64,000 bases of DNA, taken from assembly GCF_018771565.1 (NCBI RefSeq), contig NZ_CP076326.1, forward strand, positions 2,604,001 to 2,668,000, read 5' to 3'. The translations under genes and the position numbers were made by a program. Below, piece after piece: positions 35,074-43,734 of this stretch (positions within the stretch are counted from its first letter, which is position 1; every line of letters begins with the position of its first letter). The DNA comes from Thermoflexus hugenholtzii. GTDB lineage: Bacteria > Chloroflexota > Anaerolineae > Thermoflexales > Thermoflexaceae. The notes beneath the pieces are model-generated. The model did not search any database. It saw nothing but the letters and a program-made list of their open reading frames with translations, and was not told the origin of the DNA.

Positions 35074-35631
35074 CTACGGTTTCGGCATCGCGATGCCGCT
35101 GATCGGGACCACCGAGCGCATCCCGGCGAAGCGCAGCGTCAGGCCGGGGAGGAAAGGCTGCATCAGAGGGGTGGCTGCCCTCACCCGGGACTGCACTTCC
35201 ACATACACCTGATCGTTCAGAGCCAGGACCGCCGTCGGCAGCTGGGTCTGCGCGGGATCGGAAGCGCACACCCCCAGGGAGGTGCTGCCCCCGCCGGAGG
35301 TGGGGCGCCGGTATTCCACCGTGATCGTCACCTGGCTTCGGGGCGTCAGGGCCAGGGTCCCGTAAGCCCGGTTCAGGATCTCATTGCACTCCACGGCGGT
35401 GACCTTCCCCCGGTCGGCGTCGTTGGCCCGGTGGAGGGTCGCCGCCCCCGCCCGCAACGCCTCCCGGGCCGCGTTGGAGACCTCAGTGTAGATGTAGAGG
35501 ACGCGGCCGAACTCCATGATCCCCAGCATAAACAGCAACAACACCGGGAGGATCAGGGCGAACTCCACCAGCCCCTGACCCCGACGGAAGGACGCCCCCC
35601 GCATCCCCACCTCTCGGATCCGTGAGGTCAT
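35074..35631 (-). CDS. TadE-like pseudopilin
   Basis: A 185-residue protein. RRGQGLVEFALILPVLLLFML and the GIMEFGRVLYIYTEVSNAARE helix are a clear TadE match; about 130 residues of extracellular beta structure follow. It is first in the minus-strand pseudopilin operon, 10 bp before the next gene. The ATG at 35631 follows GGAGGT by nine bases; that ribosome site lies inside an inverted repeat (see 35641-35697), so the upstream frame to 35700 is rejected as leader. Confidence 0.83.
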   Translation of the reverse strand: MTSRIREVGMRGASFRRGQGLVEFALILPVLLLFMLGIMEFGRVLYIYTEVSNAAREALRAGAATLHRANDADRGKVTAVECNEILNRAYGTLALTPRSQVTITVEYRRPTSGGGSTSLGVCASDPAQTQLPTAVLALNDQVYVEVQSRVRAATPLMQPFLPGLTLRFAGMRSVVPISGIAMPKP

Positions 35632-35640
35632 ATGTCTCTT

Positions 35641-35697
35641 ACCTCCGTGGAGGTAAACCGCCCAAAAGGGCGGGGAGGTTACGGCCCCTCCCCGCCC
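35641..35697 (-). promoter_or_regulatory. structured leader with competing hairpins over the tadE ribosome site
   Basis: On the minus strand a strong stem (GGGCGGGGAGG with CCTCCCCGCCC) is followed by TTTT, like an intrinsic terminator. Its 3' arm also belongs to a second, overlapping stem (CCGCCC, loop TTTT, GGGCGG). After that ACCTCC pairs with GGAGGT, burying the Shine-Dalgarno. The first two stems exclude each other. No known riboswitch class is recognised. Confidence 0.45.
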
Positions 35698-35717
35698 CAC
35701 CCCGGACTTTCGGGCTA

Positions 35718-35745
35718 TTGACGGTTTGAGATTTTTTAATATAAT
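35718..35745 (+). promoter_or_regulatory. sigma-70-type promoter of the plus-strand pseudopilin operon
   Basis: TTGACG (35718-35723) and TATAAT (35740-35745) are separated by 16 bp of A+T-rich sequence. The predicted start near 35752 precedes the first ATG by about 70 bases. The same A+T island is probably also read from the minus side. Confidence 0.75.
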
Positions 35746-35821
35746 CCCCCGTAGGGGAGTGCAGTGGATGTTCGATCAGATTTAAACCGCTCTGGATGGG
35801 CTTTTGGATACGGGGGGGTCT

Positions 35822-36424
35822 ATGAGCGAGCGGGGACGGAGAGGACGGCGGGCCCAGAGCATCGTGGAGCTGGCGATTCTACTCCCCCTCTTTCTGATCC
35901 TCATCGCTGGGCTCACCGAGATCGGGTTCGCCATCGCGGCCTATCTCTCCCTGCAGGACGCCGTGCGGGAAGCCGCCCGCTTCGGCGCTGATGGGGATCC
36001 CTGCCTCTACGCAGATCGCCAAGAGGATCCGCGGGATCCCGCTGCCGTGTGCGGCAGCGACCTGTTCCTGAACCCCATCTCCCAGCGATTTGACGAGGCA
36101 TTCCAGCCATATGCCCTGAACTCCGGCCTGGGGGACGATCTGGTGATCTCCGCCTTCGGCATCCGGCAGGATGGCACACTGGCCTGGCGACTCCCCCGAG
36201 ACGCCCCCAACGGCTGGTCACGGTTCAACAATCAAAGCTCTCGAGTCACCAACGAGGCCATCGCCGCGCAGGTCGGCCATTCCCCGAGCAAGGGGATCCT
36301 GATCGTGGAGGCCTATTATCACTATCGTCAGCGTCTGGGCCTGTTCACCTGGATATTCCCTGAAATCATCCCGATGTATGCGTCGGCCTGGATGCCGTTG
36401 CCTTCGGTGGATCCGATGGAATGA
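35822..36424 (+). CDS. TadE-like pseudopilin
   Basis: A 200-residue protein. RRAQSIVELAILLPLFLILIA and the LTEIGFAIAAYLSLQDAVREAAR helix form the TadE N-terminal unit. An extracellular domain with two cysteines (PCLYADRQ and AAVCGSD) follows. It starts the plus-strand operon behind the promoter at 35718, divergent from the minus-strand pseudopilins. A TTG at 35804 is also in frame; the ATG at 35822 is preferred. Confidence 0.82.
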   Translation: MSERGRRGRRAQSIVELAILLPLFLILIAGLTEIGFAIAAYLSLQDAVREAARFGADGDPCLYADRQEDPRDPAAVCGSDLFLNPISQRFDEAFQPYALNSGLGDDLVISAFGIRQDGTLAWRLPRDAPNGWSRFNNQSSRVTNEAIAAQVGHSPSKGILIVEAYYHYRQRLGLFTWIFPEIIPMYASAWMPLPSVDPME

Positions 36425-36478
36425 GCCTGACCCATGGTCCATCGGCCCCTTCCAGGGTTGCCAATCGGAGGGAGGAAG

Positions 36479-37990
36479 ATGCGCGGCCGCGGTCAGATTG
36501 TCGTTTTGTTCGCCTTCATGCTGGTAGGGCTGCTGGCCCTGACCGGCCTGGCCATGGACGGCGCCCGGCTTTACGCCGCCCGGCACCGCCTGCAGCATGC
36601 CCTGGACGGGGCCGCCCTGGCCGGCTCCAACCAGTTCCGCGTCGGCCGCACCCTGACGGACATCCAGCAGGCCGCTCGGGATTTCCTGACTGCCCAGGGC
36701 TTCGATGTCGCCACCATTCGGGTCTACACCTGCGATGATCCGGGCCCCTATGCCGCGGAGCTCTGCACCACCCCCCGGCGCAAGCTGGTGCGCGTGGAAG
36801 CGGAGGTGACCGTCCCGATGACCTTCCTGCGCGTGGTGGGATGGGGGAGCGCGCGGCTCTCCGGGTCCGCCACGGGGGAGGCTGCCTCCGTGGACCTGGT
36901 GCTGATCATCGACAACTCGGAGTCCATGGCCTACGACACCCGGATGGTCCTCGCCTCCGCGAACCCCATTGTGTGCATCCCCACAGACGCCCCCGATCCC
37001 AATCCGGCATGCCCTCGGCCCCAGCGGCCGCACTTCTGCAATCCGACGGACACCTGCGAGCCTTTCCGCTTTGTGCGAGAGGCGGCGCTGGAGTTCGCCG
37101 CCCGGATGCATTACCCCTATGACCGCGTAGCGGTGATCTCCTTTGATCGCCAGGCTCGTCTGTGGGTGGATTTGAACGGGGGGACCAGCCTGGCGGCCGT
37201 GGAGAGCGCCATCCGGAGCATCCAGGTTTACGATCCTTCCCAAAACCCGCAGACCACGAAATGCGCAGGGATGGATTGCACCTCGGGGAACTGCGTCCCG
37301 GTGCCTGTCTTCGAGCCAGGGGCCGGCAACGATCCGCGTCCGTGCCCCAGCAGCAACGTCCAGGGAGCCCTTCTGCTGGCTTACAACGTCCTGGCCACCC
37401 AGGGACGTCCGGCGGAGACCGGCGCCCTTTGGGCCATCGTGATCTTGAGCGATGCCGCCGCCAACGCCACAGATCCCTCTCCCAGCTCGCCGGACCCGGC
37501 GGCCAAGGACTTCGGGCTCTGCCCGAAATATACACCGCCCCCGGGGTGGGGGGAGCCCACCTGGTATTGGGGGGATCCCGCCTATCGCCCCTTCTGTCAG
37601 GATGGGGACTTTGAAGAGCGCCATCCCAGCGTGAGCACCCGTTACGATGCGGAGGACGCCGCGCTGGACATGGTGGACGTGCTGCGAGAGGCCAACGTGG
37701 TGATCTTCTCAATCGGCTACGGCAGCGGGATGCACAACCTGAACGTCCGGCCCGGCGGAGGGCGGGATCCCGATGTCGGGGAGAAGTTCATGCGCTACCT
37801 GGCCGACAGCACGGATGGGGATAACCGGGCGGATTGCCTGCAGGGCGGGAGCGACTGGTTCAGCCCCGGAGCGGTCTGGAAGTCTCAGGGGCAGCCGTGC
37901 AGCAATTACTTCTACGCCCCGGACGCCAGCGCGCTGCAACAGATCTTTCGGGAGATCGCCCGCCGGATCTTCACCCGCCTGAACCGATAG
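36479..37990 (+). CDS. TadG-like protein with von Willebrand factor A domain
   Basis: A 503-residue protein. The TadG-type helix is [20 protein letters not shown], then [24 protein letters not shown] von Willebrand A domain follows from about residue 140, with the metal-ion MIDAS motif [10 protein letters not shown] (DxSxS), [12 protein letters not shown], and [11 protein letters not shown] as later MIDAS strands. It contains about 15 cysteines, many in insertions. Such TadG proteins are thought to be pilus-tip adhesins or wall contacts. GGGAGGAAG precedes the ATG at 36479. Confidence 0.85.
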   Translation: MRGRGQIVVLFAFMLVGLLALTGLAMDGARLYAARHRLQHALDGAALAGSNQFRVGRTLTDIQQAARDFLTAQGFDVATIRVYTCDDPGPYAAELCTTPRRKLVRVEAEVTVPMTFLRVVGWGSARLSGSATGEAASVDLVLIIDNSESMAYDTRMVLASANPIVCIPTDAPDPNPACPRPQRPHFCNPTDTCEPFRFVREAALEFAARMHYPYDRVAVISFDRQARLWVDLNGGTSLAAVESAIRSIQVYDPSQNPQTTKCAGMDCTSGNCVPVPVFEPGAGNDPRPCPSSNVQGALLLAYNVLATQGRPAETGALWAIVILSDAAANATDPSPSSPDPAAKDFGLCPKYTPPPGWGEPTWYWGDPAYRPFCQDGDFEERHPSVSTRYDAEDAALDMVDVLREANVVIFSIGYGSGMHNLNVRPGGGRDPDVGEKFMRYLADSTDGDNRADCLQGGSDWFSPGAVWKSQGQPCSNYFYAPDASALQQIFREIARRIFTRLNR

Positions 37991-38021
37991 ACGGCTTCTC
38001 TTGGGCAACAAAGGAGGGATC

Positions 38022-39164
38022 ATGCGCCGATTGGCTCAGGGGACGCTGGAGTTCGCCGTGGCCCTGCCCATCTTCCTGATGCTGGTCTTCATGGTTGTCG
38101 AGCTGGCCCGGGTGTTCTACGCCTGGGCGACCATTGAAAACAACGCCCGGGCGGCGGCCCGCTACCTCTCCACCGGACAGTATGATGAGGCCTTCTGTCT
38201 CAGCGGCTGCGCGGACGAGGCCGACCGGGAGCAGGCCCGGCTGCAGGCCGGCCTGATGCGGGCCCGGGAGATCCTCTACGGGCTGCTCATCACCCAGTTT
38301 GGGGAGCAAGCGGGAGGGCCGGGCTCGGATGCGCCGGGCTTCTACGGCGTGACCATCTGCAGCAGCCGGGCGGGCTTCGAGTTCGACCCGATCACGCTGC
38401 GCTGTGAGCCGGGGAACGACGCCGGAGGGCCCGGAGATCGGGTGGTGGTGGTGGTGCGCCATAACCATATGATTATTACGCCTTTCCTCCGGCCCATCGT
38501 CTCCCACATCCCGCTGATCGCCCGCCGTGAGATCATCAACGAGCGCTTCCGGACCGTCCGTCTGCTGGGGCTGCCGCCGCAGATCCCGACGGTGCCGCCA
38601 CCTCCCACGCCGACGTTCACCCCGGGTCCCACCGACACGCCTACGCCCACCCCGCCGCCCACCGACACGCCGACGCCCACCCCGACGGCGACAGCCACCC
38701 CGACACCGACGTCGACCTCCACCCCGACGGCCACCGCTACGCGCACGCCCACCCGCACCCCCACGCGCACCCGGACTCCTACGCGCACACCCACCCGCAC
38801 GCCGACACCTTGCCCGCCGTCCGTGTGCACGCCCACGCCGACCCGCACGCCGACGCGGACGCCAACCATCACGCCCACCCGCACCCCCACGCGCACGCCG
38901 ACGTCGACGCCTACCCGCACGCCCACACCGACGGTGTGCCCGCCATCCGTGTGCACGCCTACGCCCACCCGCACCCCGACGCCGACCTGGACGCCTACGC
39001 GCACGCCGACCCGCACACCGACGCAGACGCCAACTATCACGCCCACCCGCACCCCCATGCCCACGCCAACGCGCACCCCGACGCCTACGCCGGCGTGGAC
39101 GCCCACGCCCACCCGGACCCCCACGCCCACGCCGACCCGCACACCAGGCGGGTGGGATGGGTGA
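38022..39164 (+). CDS. TadE-like pseudopilin with long Thr-Pro-rich stalk
   Basis: A 380-residue protein. Residues 1-185 form a TadE unit ([20 protein letters not shown], then [23 protein letters not shown]). From about residue 189 to the end the sequence is almost pure Thr-Pro-Thr-Arg repeat ([11 protein letters not shown] style). It is interrupted twice by the identical hexapeptide CPPSVC, near 263 and 307, and ends GGWDG. AAGGAGG precedes the ATG at 38022. A stalk of this kind is usually O-glycosylated and spans the cell wall; fusion to a pseudopilin is unusual. The 3' half is a DNA-level low-complexity tract. Confidence 0.8.
   Translation: MRRLAQGTLEFAVALPIFLMLVFMVVELARVFYAWATIENNARAAARYLSTGQYDEAFCLSGCADEADREQARLQAGLMRAREILYGLLITQFGEQAGGPGSDAPGFYGVTICSSRAGFEFDPITLRCEPGNDAGGPGDRVVVVVRHNHMIITPFLRPIVSHIPLIARREIINERFRTVRLLGLPPQIPTVPPPPTPTFTPGPTDTPTPTPPPTDTPTPTPTATATPTPTSTSTPTATATRTPTRTPTRTRTPTRTPTRTPTPCPPSVCTPTPTRTPTRTPTITPTRTPTRTPTSTPTRTPTPTVCPPSVCTPTPTRTPTPTWTPTRTPTRTPTQTPTITPTRTPMPTPTRTPTPTPAWTPTPTRTPTPTPTRTPGGWDG
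38585..39155 (+). repeat. low-complexity Thr-Pro codon tract
   Basis: About 570 bp built from units such as CCCACCCGCACG and ACGCCGACG, encoding the Thr/Pro/Arg stalk. Two copies of a Cys-Pro-Pro-Ser-Val-Cys segment (about 38811-38828 and 38939-38956) mark a larger duplication of roughly 128 bp. It is prone to slippage and to assembly error. Confidence 0.85.
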
Positions 39165-39249
39165 CGATCTCCCCGCGTATCCTCGCATGGAACGGAGAGG
39201 GTAGATCTTGAATCCCCCCTCTCCGTTCCATGCCAATGGTTAGGGAGCA

Positions 39250-40422
39250 ATGACCAGGCAGGAGAAAATGGGCTCGCGATCCAGACGGATCCTCGGTCTG
39301 CTCAGCCTCCTCCTGGCGGGCCTGGGCCTGTTGGGAGGTTTCGTCTGGCATGGGACCGCGCGGGCCCTGCCACCCCCTCCGCCTCCCCCGTGGCCCACCC
39401 CGCGCCCCGCGCCGGCCCTGCGCGCGGCTGAGGTTTTCCCAAACACCCGATGGCAGACCCTCACCATCGGCATCACGAGCCCGGGGGATCCAAACCTTCC
39501 CATCACCCGGGAGAACCGGATCGAGAACGCCACCGTGGATCGTCTGCGCATCGGCTTCGGGGGGCTTACCTATCCAGATTGGATCACCCGGGTGGAGGCC
39601 TGGGCCGATCCTCTCGATGGCGAGATCACCTGGACGGTGGAGCCCACCGGCGTGCTGTTCATCAACGTCCAACCCACACATACCCTGTTCGCTTCGTGGG
39701 TCACCACAGCCTACGCGCAGCATAACCCGCCGGAGTATGAGATCACTGTGGGGACCATCGGGGGGACAGGCTTCGAGTTCGCCACGGGGATGGCCGTGCA
39801 CGTGCCGACGGAGGTTTATACCATCACCTATGCTCGGATCGTCTCCACCAGCCAGGAGGGGCTCGATCCTTTTCCGCTCTACACACCGGAGGGTCTCCTG
39901 TGGCCGCTGGCCCGCTTCACTGCCACCCCAGAGGGCCGGGCGTGGGTGACCTATACCATCCGCCTGGGCGATCTGCGCGGCAATCTGGAGGAGACGCTCC
40001 CGGATCTGATCCTCCTCAGCCCTACGCTCCGGCTGGTCGGGGGAATGGCCCAGGTGAACGCATGGGTCCGGAACGCGGGCGCCGCGCCCATCCCGCCCCG
40101 CGTCGGCGGCTTCTTGGCCGCCCTGCAGCAGCGCGCGCCCGGCAACCCTCCGGCCGGGCCGTGGGACGGCGAAGGCTTCGCGGCGTGGATGGAAGGACCC
40201 TCCGGCGTCTGGCTTCCCCCGCTGGCCCCCGGTCAGGAGATCCCCATCACCGGGACCGCGTCCTTCCAACCCGGTCGGTGCTTCTTCCTGAACCTCGACG
40301 TCGATCCCTACGGGGAGAGCCCGCTCACCGGGCGGGTCTGGGAGGCGCGGGAGGACAACAACGTCACCGCCATCTGCCCGGCCACCGTCTTCCTCCCCCT
40401 GATCCTGCGAGGCGGACCGTAG
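39250..40422 (+). CDS. secreted CARDB-like protein ending in FLPLILRG
   Basis: A 390-residue exported protein. A signal helix lies at about 12-35 ([18 protein letters not shown]), with a cleavage-like site at ARA. A Pro-rich linker ([15 protein letters not shown]) is followed by beta domains. The last domain resembles [48 protein letters not shown]. It ends [11 protein letters not shown]. Its last 40 residues are close to those of the Kelch/DUF11 protein at 30092. AGGGAG precedes the ATG. It follows the stalk pseudopilin by 85 bp and is probably in the same operon. Confidence 0.75.
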   Translation: MTRQEKMGSRSRRILGLLSLLLAGLGLLGGFVWHGTARALPPPPPPPWPTPRPAPALRAAEVFPNTRWQTLTIGITSPGDPNLPITRENRIENATVDRLRIGFGGLTYPDWITRVEAWADPLDGEITWTVEPTGVLFINVQPTHTLFASWVTTAYAQHNPPEYEITVGTIGGTGFEFATGMAVHVPTEVYTITYARIVSTSQEGLDPFPLYTPEGLLWPLARFTATPEGRAWVTYTIRLGDLRGNLEETLPDLILLSPTLRLVGGMAQVNAWVRNAGAAPIPPRVGGFLAALQQRAPGNPPAGPWDGEGFAAWMEGPSGVWLPPLAPGQEIPITGTASFQPGRCFFLNLDVDPYGESPLTGRVWEAREDNNVTAICPATVFLPLILRGGP

Positions 40423-40473
40423 ATCGGTTGTAAATGGCATTGGAAGCAGGGAACGAACGCTCCTCCCCATTGC

Positions 40474-40560
40474 CGTTGTAGGGGCGGCTTCAGCTTTGAA
40501 CATTCTGCTACCGAAGATCCAGGTTCAGGGCTGAAGCCCCTCCTGCAAAGATCAACGCTC
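40474..40560. repeat. TGTAGGAG-family inverted-repeat element
   Basis: The left arm TTGTAGGGGCGGCTTCAGC and the right arm GGGCTGAAGCCCCTCCTGCA enclose a spacer with CCGAAGATCCAGG. It lies in the gap 40423-40810, which otherwise holds half units (GGATCGCTTCCGCCGCAACG near 40565) and no gene that I can support. Confidence 0.75.
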
Positions 40561-40810
40561 GTCGGGATCGCTTCCGCCGCAACGGATGATGGTAAGGGAG
40601 CGAGGCCGTCCACAGAATGGAGAATCGTAAGTCGAAATTCATTTCGACCCGACCGCTATCCTCGAAAGCGAAGGCGACGGGCGAAAGGCCTTTCCACCCA
40701 TCCCTCGGCACCGGAAGGCATGCCGCCCGGCAGGCGGTCGCTCCCTCCGGTAAAATACGCAGGCGGGGGAGGTTCTCAGGCCTCCCCACCTCTCGGAGTC
40801 GCACATCGCG

Positions 40811-42334
40811 ATGCCGAACGGATGGGGACGCTGGATCATCGGACTGGGAGCGATGGCGCTGGCCGCCTGCACCGCCCGGCCTGCTCCAGTGACTGTGGTC
40901 GCCGACGGCCAGCGCCGCACCGTCTACGTCCGCGGCCCCACGGTCCGGGAGGCCCTGACCCAGGCCGGCATCCCGCTGCGGGACCTGGACCGCGTCACGC
41001 CACCGGAGAACGTCCCCATCCAGCCCGGGATGGTGATCACCGTCACCCGCATCACCCAGACGCTGGAGGTCGAGGAGATCCCCCTGCCCTTCCCCCAGCA
41101 GATCCTGAAGGACGCCCGGCTGGCCCCCGGAGAGACCCGCCTGATCCGCCGTGGGGAGCCCGGGATGGAACGGGTCACCGTCCGCCTCACATGGGCGGAC
41201 GGCCGGCTGGTGGAGCGCCAGGAGGTGCATCGGGAGCGCCTCCGGGAGCCGGTGCCCGAGATCCTCGCCGTGGGCCTGGGCGGCGAGGTGGCCTCCCTCC
41301 CCATCTCCGGCACCCTGGTCTTCCTGGCCCGTCGGGACGCATGGCGGATGTCCGGGGAGACCTCCCGGATCCTTCCGCTCACCCGCTTCGGTGACCTGGA
41401 CGGTCGGGTCTTCGCCCTCTCTCCGGACGCATCCATCCTGCTGTTCTCCCGGGCGCCCCTCACGGCCTCCTCCCGCCTGCTGAACACCCTGTGGGGACTG
41501 GATCTCCGGGCGGACCCGCCCCGTTCCCAGCCTGCCGGCCTGGAGAACATCCTCTGGCTGGACTGGTCCCCCCGGGGAGACCGCCTGGCCTTCACCACCG
41601 GGGAGCCCAGCCCCGGGCCGCCGGGATGGCGGGCGAACAACGACCTGTGGATCGGCCGCTGGGACGGCGGGCGCATCACGGCGCGCCGGGTGTTCACCTC
41701 CCCCACAGGAGGACCTTCCAACGGATGGGGGATGCGCTGGGCCTGGTCCCCCGACGGCCGGCGCCTGGCCTTCGGGCGAACCGACGGGATCGGCATCCTG
41801 GACGTGGAAAGCCTCCGGGCCACCCTCCGGATCACCTTCCCGGTTTACGAGACGGGAGGCGCCTGGGCCTGGACGCCCGCTCTGGCCTGGTCGCCCGACG
41901 GGCGCTATCTGGCTGCCCTGGTCCACGGCCCGCCTCGAGGAGAGGAGCCGCCGGAACAATCGACGCGCTTCGATCTGTGGATCGTGGCCGTCGAGGGTGG
42001 CTGGGCGCGCCCGCTTCTGGAGGACATCGGGATGTGGGCGGCCATCCTGTGGACCCCGCGGGGGATCTTCTTCGGGCAGGCGCGGCAGCCCGAGATGGGA
42101 GACGCCTCCCGCTACGATCTCTACGGGATGGACCACGACGGGAGCAACCGGCGGCGGCTGTTCCCGCTGGAGGGGGAGATCGGGTTCGGCGGCCCACCGG
42201 ATATGCTCTGGGCCCCCGACGGCCAGAGCCTCCTGGTCCGCTATCAGGGGGACCTCTACCGGATCAACCTCCTCTCCGGCCGGATCGACCGCCTCACCGC
42301 GCAGGGAGACATCGCCGCCATGGCATGGCGTTAG
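40811..42334 (+). CDS. lipoprotein with DUF348, G5 and beta-propeller domains
   Basis: A 507-residue lipoprotein. The lipobox LAAC is at residues 17-20. Residues about 26-75 form a DUF348 ubiquitin-like domain (TVVADGQRRTVYVRGPTVREAL). Residues about 80-150 resemble a G5 domain (EEIPLPFPQQILKDARLAPGE, then GMERVTVRLTWADGRLVERQ). Residues about 170-500 form a TolB/WD40-like propeller with repeats AFSPDAS-like, LDWSPRGDRLAFTTG, WAWSPDGRRLAFG, LAWSPDGRYLAAL and LWAPDGQSLLVRY. DUF348 and G5 are usual in resuscitation-promoting-factor and wall-binding proteins; pairing with a propeller is not familiar to me. Confidence 0.8.
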   Translation: MPNGWGRWIIGLGAMALAACTARPAPVTVVADGQRRTVYVRGPTVREALTQAGIPLRDLDRVTPPENVPIQPGMVITVTRITQTLEVEEIPLPFPQQILKDARLAPGETRLIRRGEPGMERVTVRLTWADGRLVERQEVHRERLREPVPEILAVGLGGEVASLPISGTLVFLARRDAWRMSGETSRILPLTRFGDLDGRVFALSPDASILLFSRAPLTASSRLLNTLWGLDLRADPPRSQPAGLENILWLDWSPRGDRLAFTTGEPSPGPPGWRANNDLWIGRWDGGRITARRVFTSPTGGPSNGWGMRWAWSPDGRRLAFGRTDGIGILDVESLRATLRITFPVYETGGAWAWTPALAWSPDGRYLAALVHGPPRGEEPPEQSTRFDLWIVAVEGGWARPLLEDIGMWAAILWTPRGIFFGQARQPEMGDASRYDLYGMDHDGSNRRRLFPLEGEIGFGGPPDMLWAPDGQSLLVRYQGDLYRINLLSGRIDRLTAQGDIAAMAWR

Positions 42335-42345
42335 AGCCAGAGCCC

Positions 42346-42760
42346 TTTGTAGGAGCGGCTTTAGCCGCGACCTTTACGTTATCGAAAAACCAGAGGCTGG
42401 GAGTTGCCGAAGCGGCTTCCGCCGCAACCCTGCGTCATCGAAGACGGGAGGTTCGGGGCGAAAGCCCCTCCTACAGAAGCCCATTTTTGTAGGAACGGCT
42501 TTAGCCGCGACCCTTTGCGTCATCGAGAACCGGGGTCTCGGGGTTGCCGGAGCAATCTTCACCGCAACCCTTGCGCCATCGAAGACGGAAAGTTCGGGGC
42601 GAAAGCCCCTCCTACAGAAACCATCTTTTTGTAGGAGCGGCTTTAGCCGCGACCCTTGCGTCATCGAGAACCAGAGGTTGGGAGTTATCGGAGCGGCTTT
42701 CATTGCGACCCTTGCGTCATCGAGGACGGAGGTTCGGGGCGAAAGCCCCTCCTACAAAAG
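42346..42760. repeat. three tandem composite TGTAGGAG-family units
   Basis: Three head-to-tail units of about 138 bp (42346-42480, 42481-42620, 42621-42760). Each has a left arm TTGTAGGAGCGGCTTTAGCC, a central imperfect half such as GGAGTTGCCGAAGCGGCTTC, and a right arm GGGGCGAAAGCCCCTCCTAC. The gap 42335-42891 consists of this array plus the DUF2283 remnant. Confidence 0.88.
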
Positions 42761-42773
42761 ATCGATGATTACG

Positions 42774-42890
42774 GAGGAAAACAATCGGAAGAAGTGGCCC
42801 CCGGGATCGTGCTGGATTTCGATGCGTATGATCGGGTGGTCGGCATTGAGATCGAAGGCGCGCGCCTTCGTCGATCGATCCCGCCTCGAG
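42774..42890 (+). pseudogene. C-terminal remnant of a DUF2283 protein
   Basis: The plus frame reads KQSEEVAPGIVLDFDAYDR and then VVGIEIEGARLR, which is the well-conserved second half of DUF2283 proteins (pattern EVAPGVVLDYDxxGRVVGIEIL). The first half, with its YDPEADALYI start, is missing and replaced by the repeat array. The frame then runs into the opposite-strand plsC gene. It is a fragment without start or ribosome site. Confidence 0.6.
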
Positions 42891-42891
42891 G

Positions 42892-43734
42892 TCAAGGGGT
42901 TTCCGCTCGCTCAACGAATTCGGATGGAGCCAGCTCCTGCGTCCGCAGGGCCATGAAGTTCTCCAGAGCCGTTAGAGGCCGAAGGTAGCGCGGGGTCGCA
43001 GCGGGGAAGTTCGCGTAAACCCCGCGCCGTTCCGGGGGCAACAACGCGGCGATCTGGACCATCAGCTCGTCCGTGGCCTCCCGCAGGGCCTCCCGGCTGC
43101 GCTCCTCCGGGATCTCCACCCGGAAGGGAGGGCCGAAGACCACCCGCACGGATGTGCGCCGGAGCCGGCGGATGTTGAACTTGAAGCGATCGGTCCCATC
43201 CACCCCCACGGGCACGATGAGGGCGCCGGTGCGCCAGGCCAGGTAGACCGCCCCCTCCTTCCCCCGGATCAGAGCCCCGGTGGGGCTCCGGGTGCCCTCG
43301 GGGGCAATGAGCAACACCCCACCCATCCGGAGCACCTCCAGGGCCGTCTGAACAGCCCGGCGATCGATCTCCCCCCGCCGGACCGGGAAGGCGTCGAAGG
43401 CGCTGACCAGGGGGCCCAGCACCACGTCACGGAAGACCTCGGCCTTGGCCATGGGAAGGACCTTGCGGCGGAGCACGCTGACCACCAGCACGGGATCCAG
43501 GAAACTGATGTGATTGATGGCCAGGATGACCGGCCCGCGATCGGGGATGTTCTCCAGCCCGACCACCTCCAGGCGCAACACCAGGCGATAGGCGAGGTGC
43601 AGCAGGAAGGTCAGGAAACGGCGCACCCACGAGTGCCGGTGCACCCGCGTGGCCGTCAGCCAGCGGGAGGAACGCTGGAACACCTGCCCGGTCTCTTCCA
43701 TGCCCGGACGCCCTCCTTCCGGGGAGCTCCTCAT
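42892..43734 (-). CDS. plsC: 1-acylglycerol-3-phosphate acyltransferase
   Basis: A 280-residue membrane-associated acyltransferase of phospholipid synthesis. The catalytic HX4D box is INHISFLDP near residue 75, the glycerol-phosphate site is [10 protein letters not shown] near 118, and the third motif is [12 protein letters not shown] near 148. The ATG at 43734 overlaps the prfA stop by four bases (ATGA), indicating coupling; an ATG at 43701 is an alternative. A hydrophobic helix precedes the HX4D box. Confidence 0.9.
   Translation of the reverse strand: MRSSPEGGRPGMEETGQVFQRSSRWLTATRVHRHSWVRRFLTFLLHLAYRLVLRLEVVGLENIPDRGPVILAINHISFLDPVLVVSVLRRKVLPMAKAEVFRDVVLGPLVSAFDAFPVRRGEIDRRAVQTALEVLRMGGVLLIAPEGTRSPTGALIRGKEGAVYLAWRTGALIVPVGVDGTDRFKFNIRRLRRTSVRVVFGPPFRVEIPEERSREALREATDELMVQIAALLPPERRGVYANFPAATPRYLRPLTALENFMALRTQELAPSEFVERAETP

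Noticed and set aside
35635-35665. Guanidine-II (mini-ykkC) riboswitch from the ACGG next to the SD hairpin
   Set aside because: The four-base ACGR loop is not closed correctly; the stem pairs to leave only a CACG loop, and the second matching hairpin is missing.
38810-39211. His-rich repeat frame (HAHADPHAD type) suggesting a metal-binding protein
   Set aside because: It is another frame of the same low-complexity DNA, inside the pseudopilin gene that has a TadE start and ribosome site.
38342-39250. Minus-strand Gly/Val/Arg-repeat protein
   Set aside because: It is the antisense of the Thr-Pro stalk tract; the VGVGVRVGV pattern is just the complement of the repeat.
42346-42760. CRISPR array
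   Set aside because: Units are about 138 bp, each internally inverted, without uniform short repeats and unique spacers; no cas genes are nearby.
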